From assembly GCA_016199305.1 (NCBI GenBank), contig JACQGZ010000228.1:1-8025 (forward strand): a stretch of DNA of 8,025 nucleotides, read 5' to 3'. The stretch is from Armatimonadota bacterium (GTDB lineage: Bacteria; Sysuimicrobiota; Sysuimicrobiia; Sysuimicrobiales; Humicultoraceae). Shown here piece after piece: positions 1-6,906 of the stretch. Position numbers and translations under genes: made by a program. The first letter of the stretch is position 1, and each line of letters begins with the position of its first letter. Below the pieces are notes generated by a model. It worked only from the letters and a program-made list of their open reading frames with translations. It was not told where the DNA came from and made no database searches.

Positions 1-416
1 AGTTGGGAGGGCAGGACCCAGGCGCCCATCGAGCGGGCGACCAGGCGCAGCGCGTTCAGCGTGTTGACCGCGCCCATCGTCCCGCCCACCACCCCGATCA
101 GGGCGACCAGTTTCCCCGCGAGGTGATCCGACCAGAGGTAATCGAGGGCGTTCTTCATCGCCCCGGAAAAGGAGGAATGAAACTCCGGGGAGACCCAAAC
201 GTGGGCGTCGGCCTCCTGCGCCCGCGTCACCCAGGCCCGCACCTCCGCATGGTGCAATTGCTCGATCCGGCCGTCGTGCAGCGGGAGGCCGAGCTCGGCC
301 AGGTCCACCAGATCCACCTGCGCGCCGGCCTCGCGGAGGGCCGCCGCCGAGGCTTCCGAGGCCCTCCGGATGCTCGACTCCGGATGGACGCTGCCGCTGA
401 GGACCAGCACCTTCAT
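1..416 (-). CDS. NADPH-dependent FMN reductase family protein (3' end beyond window)
   Basis: This is a flavodoxin-like NAD(P)H-dependent FMN reductase. Members of the family reduce FMN, quinones, azo dyes or metal oxyanions in the cytosol. The visible part is 138 residues and starts MKVLVLSGSVHPES, a first beta strand followed by the phosphate-binding loop for FMN. Residues 76-94 carry the family signature SPEFHSSFSGAMKNALDYL, and residues 110-120 (VGGTMGAVNTL) form the second flavin-contacting loop. The reading frame is open to base 1, so the C-terminus (usually about 40-50 more residues) is missing. The ATG at 416 lies 2 nt after the TGA of the upstream NqrB-like gene and has no strong Shine-Dalgarno of its own, which points to translational coupling. 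The family includes ChrR/YieF, SsuE and ArsH relatives, and the true substrate cannot be read from sequence. In this context it may supply reduced flavin to its neighbours (inference). Confidence 0.9.
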   Translation of the reverse strand, partial: MKVLVLSGSVHPESSIRRASEASAAALREAGAQVDLVDLAELGLPLHDGRIEQLHHAEVRAWVTRAQEADAHVWVSPEFHSSFSGAMKNALDYLWSDHLAGKLVALIGVVGGTMGAVNTLNALRLVARSMGAWVLPSQ

Positions 417-418
417 GC

Positions 419-1912
419 TCACGTCTGGGCCGCCGGCGTGAGCACCAATCCGGCCTCGGCCACCCGCCGCTGCAGCTCCTGCTGAAAGTCCTCGCCCGCG
501 GCGACCGACTGCGCCACCGCGGCCTTGAACGTCTCGGCATCCAGCGAGACCAGGAGGCACTCGGTCCTGGCCCGCACCGTGGCCGTGCGCGCGGTGTTCT
601 CCAGGATGGCGATCTCGCCGAAGTAGTGGCCCGGCCGCAGCTCGGCCACCGTGCGCTCCCCGCCCTCGTCCGCCACCACGACCTCGGCCTCGCCCTTGGA
701 CAGGATGTAGAAGCGTGTCGCCGCATCGCCCTGGTGGACGATCACCTGGCCCGCCGGCACCGTCTCGCGCACGAACTTCCCGGCCAGGGCGCGGGCCTGC
801 TGCTCGCTGAAACCCTTGAACGTCTCCTGGATGAAGCCGCCGCTGTCGCCCCAGATCAGCTCCACCGGGTCCATCGGACGCCGCGCGGGCCAGCGCGCGT
901 CGATCCAGCGTCGCAGGAACAACTGCACGAAGAGCAGGTTGCCGATGAAGATCGTCTCGATGACGTACTGATCCTGCAGCGAGATGTTCAGGGCGTAGGC
1001 CGCGCCGGCGGGCTCGGCGGGCGTGAAGATCGGGTAGAGCATCGCCAGCGCCCAGAGCACCGCGTTCAGCCCGGCGTAGACGATGCGCCCCCGCTCGCTG
1101 CGGGGGGCCACCTTCGGGTCGGTGATGAAGGCAAACGAGAAGAGGATGAACTCCGGCGAGAGGAGCACGTCTCGCCAGTAGCGCATCCCGTCGGCGACCC
1201 CGCCGCCGAGGGCCGCGGAGGCGATCTGCGCGGTCACGATCGCCGTCGGGGCGAAGACGGCCAGGAAGGTGAAGGGGATCAGGGTCAGGCGGAAGGAGCG
1301 CAGCACGTAGTAGATGCCGATGGCCAGATAGAGCACCAGGAAGAGCTGGCCGCCCCAGGGCACGCCCCAGGTCAGCGGCGTGGGGTGGACGTGCCGCGGA
1401 AAGAGCACCAGCAGCGTGAAGATGGCGATGGCCGAGGGGTTGAAGACCTGCTCTCCCCGCAGCTTGATGATGTACTTCTGGCCGATGGCGATGAACGCCC
1501 CTAGCCACAGAAAGCCAAAGCCGTTCATGGAGAACCAGTCGCCCCAGCGCGTCCCGTTGGTCTTGACGAACCAGGTCAGCGAATTGGCGGCCTGCATGGC
1601 GCTGCTGGGGAACTGAATCACCCCCTGCGTCTCGACGAAGAGGTAGATCTCGAAGATCGCGGCCACCAGGATCGTGGAGATGATCAGGGCGGGGGTAGTC
1701 TCGAAACGCAGCCACACTTGTCCCATGATCTGCAGCCCCCAGATGACCAAGGAAAAGTGGAGCCGGGGATCGCGGGCGGAGGGGAGGATCACCGGCAGGG
1801 GCTGCCCCTTCCAATAGAAGACCGGCACCTGCCGCAACGTGCCGTCGGGCATCTTGAACGGTGCCCGCCCTCCGAACCCGAACCGGCGGGCGCTGGCGGC
1901 CTCAACGGCCAC
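419..1912 (-). CDS. NqrB/RnfD-like membrane protein fused to a C-terminal cyclic-nucleotide-binding domain
   Basis: The 497-residue protein has two parts. Residues about 50-335 form a polytopic membrane region of roughly 8-9 hydrophobic segments with hallmarks of the NQR2/RnfD/RnfE family: FNPSA at 157-161 and SFAFITDPKVAP at 259-270, followed by a basic loop. It looks closest to the single-protein RnfD-like branch that includes UnbU-type proteins (recalled, not searched). The S-G-A-T-type motif that carries covalent FMN in NqrB and RnfD is not seen in the loop after FNPSA (172-188), so covalent flavin is doubtful. Residues about 376-470 form a CNB domain. Its phosphate-binding cassette GEIAILENTARTATV (432-446) keeps Glu433 and Arg442. 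The GTG start at 1912 has a GGAGG six bases upstream. No other Rnf/Nqr subunits are visible. The likely role is cNMP-gated membrane electron transfer or transport. The fusion is seen directly; the function is inferred. Confidence 0.85.
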   Translation of the reverse strand: MAVEAASARRFGFGGRAPFKMPDGTLRQVPVFYWKGQPLPVILPSARDPRLHFSLVIWGLQIMGQVWLRFETTPALIISTILVAAIFEIYLFVETQGVIQFPSSAMQAANSLTWFVKTNGTRWGDWFSMNGFGFLWLGAFIAIGQKYIIKLRGEQVFNPSAIAIFTLLVLFPRHVHPTPLTWGVPWGGQLFLVLYLAIGIYYVLRSFRLTLIPFTFLAVFAPTAIVTAQIASAALGGGVADGMRYWRDVLLSPEFILFSFAFITDPKVAPRSERGRIVYAGLNAVLWALAMLYPIFTPAEPAGAAYALNISLQDQYVIETIFIGNLLFVQLFLRRWIDARWPARRPMDPVELIWGDSGGFIQETFKGFSEQQARALAGKFVRETVPAGQVIVHQGDAATRFYILSKGEAEVVVADEGGERTVAELRPGHYFGEIAILENTARTATVRARTECLLVSLDAETFKAAVAQSVAAGEDFQQELQRRVAEAGLVLTPAAQT

Positions 1913-1918
1913 GGCTCA

Positions 1919-1923
1919 CCTCC
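1919..1923 (-). promoter_or_regulatory. Shine-Dalgarno for the NqrB/RnfD-CNB gene
   Basis: GGAGG on the minus strand lies six bases before GTG 1912. It supports the GTG start over the downstream ATG at codon 21. It sits in the 30-nt gap after the stop of the PNPOx-CNB gene. Confidence 0.75.
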
Positions 1924-1942
1924 GCATCACTCCGGCCTGCGT

Positions 1943-2776
1943 TCACCGGGACCCTTCCACTTCAGCGATGCGCGCGCGCATGACGCGCTCGAAGTCGGCC
2001 CGGATCGCCGGGTACCGATCCATCACCCCGCGAAAGTCCTCGCTGTCCAGCGCCACGAGCCGGCAGGGGGTGCGGGCGCGCACGGAGGCGATGCGCGGCT
2101 GCCCGGTGAGGAGGGCCATCTCGCCGACGAAGGCCCCGGGGCCGAGGACGGCGATGTGGTGCTCCCGCCCATCCACCTCCTGGAAGACCTCGACCTCACC
2201 GGTGACGATGATGAAGAAGGTCTCCCCGCGCGTGCCCTGGCGGAAGAGCACCTCGCCGGCGCCGAGGTCCTTGGGGGCGAGTTGCGAGGCGATCTCCTGG
2301 GCCTGCGCCGGCGTGACGCCGCGGAAGACCTGGTGCACGAGATCCTCCCGAAAGTTCACCGCGAAGAAGGTCGGGCGTCCCTCCTGCGCGCCGCCGCTCT
2401 CCACCGACCGCAGGTCGTAGAGGACGATCCGGAGCCAGCGCACCGTGGGCGCGTCGGGCATCTGCGTCTCGGGGAACTTGCGGCGGAAGACGTCGTGGGC
2501 CCGCCCGCGCTCCTCCGCCGTGGTGAGCTCCACCGCCCGCCCCTGGAAGTGCAGGCTGCGCGCCTCCCGCGCGTCGGGCGTGTCGTCATAGATGGCCCCG
2601 GCGACGTAGGGATTCTCGCCGAGGTTGCGCGCGGTCGTGGAGCGGCCGTCGAGGGCCAGATAGAGATCCAGCCCGTCGTTCGCGTACCAGAAGGTCGACG
2701 CGTGCGGCGTCCCCATCTTGGTGGCCGTCGCCAGGGTGCAGAGATGATGGTCCTGCAGGTACTCATCCGGTGTCAT
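1943..2776 (-). CDS. PNPOx-like flavin split-barrel protein fused to a cyclic-nucleotide-binding domain
   Basis: The protein is 277 residues when started at ATG 2776. Residues about 1-140 match the pyridoxamine-5'-phosphate-oxidase-like split barrel: HLCTLATATKMGTPHAS at 11-27, then DLYLALDGRSTTARNLGENP at 37-56. This is the usual pattern of a beta strand followed by a basic segment that contacts flavin phosphate. Such proteins bind FMN, F420 or haem, and which one applies here cannot be told. Residues about 150-250 are a CNB domain with cassette GEMALLTGQPRIASV (219-233), keeping Glu220 and Arg229. There is no HTH, so it is not a CRP-type regulator. GTG 2779 is an alternative start, but GGAGG is spaced 6 nt from ATG 2776 and only 3 nt from the GTG. 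It lies 22 nt after the cyclase gene and 30 nt before the NqrB-like gene, so it is a probable cAMP-responsive flavoprotein of the same operon (inference). Confidence 0.87.
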   Translation of the reverse strand: MTPDEYLQDHHLCTLATATKMGTPHASTFWYANDGLDLYLALDGRSTTARNLGENPYVAGAIYDDTPDAREARSLHFQGRAVELTTAEERGRAHDVFRRKFPETQMPDAPTVRWLRIVLYDLRSVESGGAQEGRPTFFAVNFREDLVHQVFRGVTPAQAQEIASQLAPKDLGAGEVLFRQGTRGETFFIIVTGEVEVFQEVDGREHHIAVLGPGAFVGEMALLTGQPRIASVRARTPCRLVALDSEDFRGVMDRYPAIRADFERVMRARIAEVEGSR

Positions 2777-2782
2777 CACGTG

Positions 2783-2787
2783 CCTCC
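2783..2787 (-). promoter_or_regulatory. Shine-Dalgarno deciding the PNPOx-CNB start
   Basis: GGAGG on the minus strand is followed by CAC, then GTG, then ATG. The six-base spacing favours ATG 2776 over GTG 2779. Confidence 0.7.
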
Positions 2788-2798
2788 ATGCTGAAGCG

Positions 2799-5700
2799 TC
2801 ACGATCGCACGCCCGCCTGCGCCGGCGCCTCCTCGACCTGCCGCAGGTGCCAGGACGCCCCCAATCCGCTGAAGCGCGTGCGCGCCTCTTCCCAGGCCGC
2901 CCGCGCCTGTTCCGCTTCCCCGGCTGCGGCGTGGGCCCTGCCGAGCAGGAGCCAGGACTGTCCCTGCTCCAGGGGCTGGGGGAGCGGCAGCGCCTCGCCC
3001 ACCTCCACCGCCATCCTGGCAGCCGCCGCCGCGTCGTCCGCCGCGCCCCGTCCCAGGGCCAGCCTGGCCTGCGCCCGCTGCGTGCGGATGCGGGTGGCCA
3101 CGTGCCCGATGGCCGTGGCGGTCTCCGCCGCCTGGTCGATCAGCGGTCGCGCCTCCTCCTCTTCGCCGAGCGCGGCGTAGAACTCCGAGGCGACCCCGTT
3201 GGCCTGACAGCCGCAGATGATGCAGCGGAACCGGTCCCGCGCCTCCAGCGAGCGCACCATGGCCGCGCGCGCCGCGTCCACCTCTCCGAGCATCCGGAGG
3301 CAGCGGGCCAGGTCGTGGTTCAGCCAGATCTCGTCGTGGAAGCGGGCGTGCGTCAGCCCGCCTTCGAAGATGCGCCGGGCCTCCTCCAGGCGCCCGTAGC
3401 CCATCGCCAGGTTCCCGCGGAAGTACGGCAGGAGGATGTGGAACAATCCCCGCATCCGGCCTCCCTGCACTTCTACCAGCGCCTGAGCCCGGCCGAGATG
3501 GCTCCCCGCCTCCAGCCAGCGGCCGGTGAGGAAGTGGCCCCAGCCGAGGATCATGCGCAGGGTGGCCTCGTCCAGCGTCCAGCCGATGTCAACGGCCTTG
3601 CGCATCGTCTCTTCGGCCTGACGGAGAAGGTCTTCGTCCACCATCCCCCGCGTCCACATGTCGCTCAGGAGGAGGTGCCGGGCATCGATGAGCAGACGCT
3701 CGTCCCCGGAGGCCTGGGCCTCGGCCACCCATACCCGCATCATCTCCCGCCCCTCTTCCCCGAGCAGCGGGAGGATCGCCGGATGCCCCAGCACGGCGTA
3801 CGCGCGTGACCGGTCCGCCAGGGTGCCCCGACGGGTGGCAATGTCTACCGCCTGGCGCGCTTCTTCGACGGCCTCGCGATACTTCGTGTCGCGGATCAGG
3901 AGGAACGCCCGCACCGCCCGGAAGTCACTCCACAGCGGATGGTCGGGCGGGATCAAGGCTTCCGCTTCAGTCAGGAGGAGCCGCGCTTCCTCCAGCTGGT
4001 TGTCGTGGGCCCTGTCGTCCGCCGCCCGGATGGCCGCCCTGGCGCGCCGTGCGGGATCGCGCGCCGGGTCCATCAGCCGCATCACCGTAGACCAGACCTC
4101 CACCTGCGCTTTCAGCCCGCGGTCGGCCACGTGCGGGTACAGCTCTCCGAGCTGTTCGCAGGCTTCCGCCAGCGGGGCCGACTCGCCCGATTCCTCTGCC
4201 AGGGTGCGGACCCGCTCCAGCAGCTCGATCGCTTCATGGGAAGCGTAGCGCTCCGCCGCCTGCCGTCCCGCCTTCATGAGGTAGGGCAGGGCCCGCAGCG
4301 TGTTGCCGCCTCGATCGTGATGGGTACCGATGGCCTTGGCCAGCTCGTCACGTTCACCGGGATAGAGCCGCTCCATCGCGTCGGCGACCTGCCGGTGCAG
4401 GCCCACCTGATGTTTGATCAGCAGGCTGTTGTACGCGACCTCGCGCAGCAGCGGGTGGACGAAGGTAAACTCGGCATCAGGGGCCAGCGGGTCACGGCGG
4501 CGGATGAGATAGGCTTCCTCGAGCGCGTCTAGAAGCGGTTGCACCTCTGTCTCTCCGCCCAGCGCCGCCAGGAGCGAGAGGCGGAAGGTATCCCCGACCA
4601 CCGCCGCCTGCTGCAGGAGGGCGCGCTGCTCCGGGGCAAGGCGGTCCAGGCGGGCCAGCAGGGCAGCCTGGATCGTTTCGGGCAGCACCTCGCTCACCGG
4701 GCCGGTGAGGCGCCATCGGCCCAGGTCGTCGCGCGCCAGCAGGCCGCTGCGGCGCAGCGTGGCGACGAGTTCGCTCAGGTAGAAGGGGTTCCCGGCCGCC
4801 TTGTCGATCAGGATGGCTTCGGCGTCTTCCGGCAGGCGCTCGCCCAGCAGCGCCTCCAGGAGCGCCCGGCTGTCCTCGGGGATCAGGGGTTCCAGCTGCA
4901 GCGTCGTCACCGCGGTGCGGCGCCCCCAGGCCGGGTGGGCCTCACCCGCCCGCAGGTTCCCGATCAGCAGCAGCGGGGTGTCGCTCAGCCGCTCGACCAG
5001 AGCCGGCAGCACTTCGCGCGTGCCGGCATCGGCCCATTGGAGATCTTCGATCACGACGACGGTCGGGCGCACCAGCATGCGCCGGATCGCCTCCGCGGCG
5101 ACGACGAGCGCGGTCTCATGGCTGATCGCGGGATCGGGAGCCATCTCCACCAGTCCAAACAGGCGGCTCACGATCGCCGCGGCCTGCCCAGCGCGCTCGC
5201 CCAGGGGAATGCGCGCCTCCACCTCCGCCAGCGTGACCTCGCCGCTCAGGCCGGCGAACTGTCGGAACAGATCCGCCAGCGGGCCCAGGCTCTGACCGCC
5301 GTAGGGAGGGCAGAAAGTCTGCAGGAGAGCGATTCCCTCGGAAAGCCGGCCCAGAAACACTTCCGTCAGTCGCGTCTTGCCGACGCCGGGGTCGCCAGCG
5401 ATGATCACGACCTGGCCGCGTCCCCGCATCGCCCGCGCCAGCAGGTCGTCCAGCTGTTGGAGGTCGGCCGCGCGGTCGATGAAGGGGGGGCGCGCGATCG
5501 GCTCCGGCCGCTCCCGTTCGCCCAGCACTTCGTACACGGCCACCGGCTCGCTCTTTCCGCGGACGACCAGAGGCTCCCAGGCCCGGAGGAGAAACGCACC
5601 CTGGGCCTGGCGGCCGACGGACTCGGAGATCAGGATGCCGCCCTCCGGAGCCGCCCGCTGCAATCGCGCCGTCAGGTTGACCACGTCACCCATCACGGTC

Positions 5701-6107
5701 GGGTGCGTCTGCCCCGGGGGGCCCACCTCACCCCACACGACCTGCCCGCTGTGGATGCCGATGCGCAGCCGCGGCGCCTGGCCGAGTAATCGCCCGAACC
5801 TCTCTCCGCGCGCCGCCATCGTCTGCTGCATCGCCAGCGCGGCCCGCACCGCCCGCAGCGCATCGTCTTCGTGCGCCACCGGCGCGCCGAAGAGTGCCAT
5901 CAGTTGATCGCCGATGACCTTGTCCACGTGCCCGCCGACCGCTTCCACGTCCGCCCCGAGGGCGGCAAAGATCTCATTCATGGCATCGGTGACGACCTCG
6001 GGATCGAGCCGCTCCACCATCGCCGTGAAGCCGACCAGATCGGCGAAGAGCACCGCGACGACGCGCCGCTCGCTGACGATCCCACCGCCGCTGCGGTCCT
6101 CGACCAT
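2799..6107 (-). CDS. Class III adenylyl cyclase with AAA/STAND ATPase and TPR region
   Basis: This large cytosolic signalling protein (1102 residues from ATG 6107) should convert ATP to cAMP. Residues about 10-200 are a class III cyclase domain with all key residues: metal-binding Asp23 (FADLVGFT) and Asp67 (DKVIGD), purine-selecting Lys63 and Thr137 (an adenylyl rather than guanylyl pattern), and transition-state Asn144 and Arg148 (NLTAR). Next comes a MalT/AAA_16-like NTPase with Walker A GDPGVGKT at 238-245 and Walker B VVVIEDLQWAD at about 350-360. The C-terminal half, about 650-1090, is alpha-helical with TPR-like repeats and is probably the sensing or partner-binding part. A C-x2-C-x-C cluster lies at Cys962, Cys965 and Cys967. 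The frame stays open 44 codons upstream, but that stretch overlaps the DUF3307 gene and is not cyclase-like. The start lies 8 nt after the DUF3307 TAG with no clear Shine-Dalgarno, which suggests coupled translation. The activating signal is unknown. Confidence 0.92.
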   Translation of the reverse strand: MVEDRSGGGIVSERRVVAVLFADLVGFTAMVERLDPEVVTDAMNEIFAALGADVEAVGGHVDKVIGDQLMALFGAPVAHEDDALRAVRAALAMQQTMAARGERFGRLLGQAPRLRIGIHSGQVVWGEVGPPGQTHPTVMGDVVNLTARLQRAAPEGGILISESVGRQAQGAFLLRAWEPLVVRGKSEPVAVYEVLGERERPEPIARPPFIDRAADLQQLDDLLARAMRGRGQVVIIAGDPGVGKTRLTEVFLGRLSEGIALLQTFCPPYGGQSLGPLADLFRQFAGLSGEVTLAEVEARIPLGERAGQAAAIVSRLFGLVEMAPDPAISHETALVVAAEAIRRMLVRPTVVVIEDLQWADAGTREVLPALVERLSDTPLLLIGNLRAGEAHPAWGRRTAVTTLQLEPLIPEDSRALLEALLGERLPEDAEAILIDKAAGNPFYLSELVATLRRSGLLARDDLGRWRLTGPVSEVLPETIQAALLARLDRLAPEQRALLQQAAVVGDTFRLSLLAALGGETEVQPLLDALEEAYLIRRRDPLAPDAEFTFVHPLLREVAYNSLLIKHQVGLHRQVADAMERLYPGERDELAKAIGTHHDRGGNTLRALPYLMKAGRQAAERYASHEAIELLERVRTLAEESGESAPLAEACEQLGELYPHVADRGLKAQVEVWSTVMRLMDPARDPARRARAAIRAADDRAHDNQLEEARLLLTEAEALIPPDHPLWSDFRAVRAFLLIRDTKYREAVEEARQAVDIATRRGTLADRSRAYAVLGHPAILPLLGEEGREMMRVWVAEAQASGDERLLIDARHLLLSDMWTRGMVDEDLLRQAEETMRKAVDIGWTLDEATLRMILGWGHFLTGRWLEAGSHLGRAQALVEVQGGRMRGLFHILLPYFRGNLAMGYGRLEEARRIFEGGLTHARFHDEIWLNHDLARCLRMLGEVDAARAAMVRSLEARDRFRCIICGCQANGVASEFYAALGEEEEARPLIDQAAETATAIGHVATRIRTQRAQARLALGRGAADDAAAAARMAVEVGEALPLPQPLEQGQSWLLLGRAHAAAGEAEQARAAWEEARTRFSGLGASWHLRQVEEAPAQAGVRS

Positions 6108-6115
6108 GCGATGCG

Positions 6116-6793
6116 CTACCGGAACAGCAGCCCCAGGACCACGGCCAAGATCAGGCCGGCGAGACTCTCCAGCCAGCGGCCGCGCTGGCGGTGATTCGCA
6201 CCGAGCTGCACGGCGGTCGTCACCCCGCCCACCCACCACCAGACCGGCGCCAGGAAGAGGATGACCGTCAGGGTGAGGGCGCGCTCCGCGATCCCTGCGG
6301 CCCGCAGGGGCTGGCCGAGGAGCTCGATCGGATGGGGACGCGTGCCGAAGGCGGTTGCCACCTGATAGACCAGGATTGCGCCGCCGAAGGTGGCCGCCAC
6401 ATAGGGCACCGCATAGTAGAGGGCGCCGGTGAGCGCCGGCGATCCGGCGGTCACCTCGCGGCCCAGGGGGAGGCCGGCCGCGAGGACACCGAGCGCCAGG
6501 ATGCCCATGTGTGCCGCCTGATCAAACAGGAAGGCGAAGAGCGAGGCGGGACCGCGCTCGGGACCGTGCTCCGACTTCATCCCGTCCACGCCGTAGTGCA
6601 GCAGCGTCACCAACGGGATGACCAGCCACCACCGCGGGAGGACCGGCGCGGCAATGATCACCATCATCAGGCCGTGAATCGCCGCATGGAGCGCGCGTCC
6701 GGCCGGCTGCCGCTTGGCGCGCACGAGCCAGCCGGGCTGCAGGATGAAATCGGCGACCAGATGGGCCAGCAGCAGATAGAGCCAGGGCGACAG
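6116..6793 (-). CDS. DUF3307 family membrane protein (start codon uncertain)
   Basis: This integral membrane protein of unknown function has about 225 residues and 6-7 hydrophobic segments. The DUF3307 pattern is clear if the frame is read upstream of the first conventional start (GTG 6724): LLLAHLVADFILQPGW at about residues 7-22, then LHAAIHG (35-41), LLHYGVDGMK (64-73) and FDQAAHMG (90-97). The repeated His and Asp residues inside or near membrane segments are typical of the family. The conserved N-terminus must be coding, yet no ATG, GTG or TTG lies in frame between GTG 6724 and the stop at 6806-6808. The best in-frame candidate is CTG 6793, with GAGG just upstream. Starting at GTG 6724 would cut off the first conserved helix. 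A frame error is the alternative: ATG 6819 lies in another frame. The gene ends 8 nt before the cyclase, so the two are probably co-translated. Confidence 0.75.
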   Translation of the reverse strand: MSPWLYLLLAHLVADFILQPGWLVRAKRQPAGRALHAAIHGLMMVIIAAPVLPRWWLVIPLVTLLHYGVDGMKSEHGPERGPASLFAFLFDQAAHMGILALGVLAAGLPLGREVTAGSPALTGALYYAVPYVAATFGGAILVYQVATAFGTRPHPIELLGQPLRAAGIAERALTLTVILFLAPVWWWVGGVTTAVQLGANHRQRGRWLESLAGLILAVVLGLLFR

Positions 6794-6847
6794 GCGGTCC
6801 TCACCTCACGGTCGACCATCGACGCGACATCGGCCGCGCCGTTCCCT

Positions 6848-6874
6848 TTTCCAACGGCCGGGCGGCGTTGGAAA
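6848..6874. other. Inverted repeat (9-bp stem, 9-nt loop)
   Basis: TTTCCAACG at 6848-6856 pairs perfectly with CGTTGGAAA at 6866-6874 around a GC-rich loop. It lies between the cupin stop and the DUF3307 gene. On the minus strand the stem is followed by purines, not a T-run, so it is not a textbook Rho-independent terminator. It may be an operator, an mRNA structure or a weak terminator. Confidence 0.45.
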
Positions 6875-6881
6875 TTTCTGT

Positions 6882-6896
6882 GCCGCCTGCGGCGGC
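6882..6896 (-). terminator. Possible hairpin terminator after the cupin gene
   Basis: GCCGCC and GGCGGC pair over 6 bp around a 3-nt loop, 10 nt beyond the cupin stop codon. On the minus strand it is followed by ACAGAAATTT rather than a clean T-run. It could slow or end cupin transcription and separate it from the five-gene block, but this is weak evidence. Confidence 0.3.
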
Positions 6897-6906
6897 GCCT
6901 GCCTCG

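Noticed and set aside
419..2776. CRP/FNR-type transcription factors
   Set aside because: Both proteins have CNB domains, but no helix-turn-helix follows. The partner domains are a membrane region and a flavin barrel placed N-terminal to the CNB.
2799..6107. Guanylyl cyclase activity
   Set aside because: Purine-selecting positions are Lys63 and Thr137, an adenylyl cyclase pattern. Guanylyl cyclases typically have Glu and Cys/Gly there.
6108..6239. A 44-residue N-terminal extension of the cyclase
   Set aside because: It overlaps the 3' part of the DUF3307 gene, is low-complexity Arg/Gly/Pro, and the cyclase domain begins naturally just after ATG 6107.
6794..6906. A sigma-70 promoter for the five-gene block (TTGGAA near the large inverted repeat as a -35)
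   Set aside because: At a normal spacing the -10 position reads GATGTC, which matches the consensus poorly, so the call would be guesswork.
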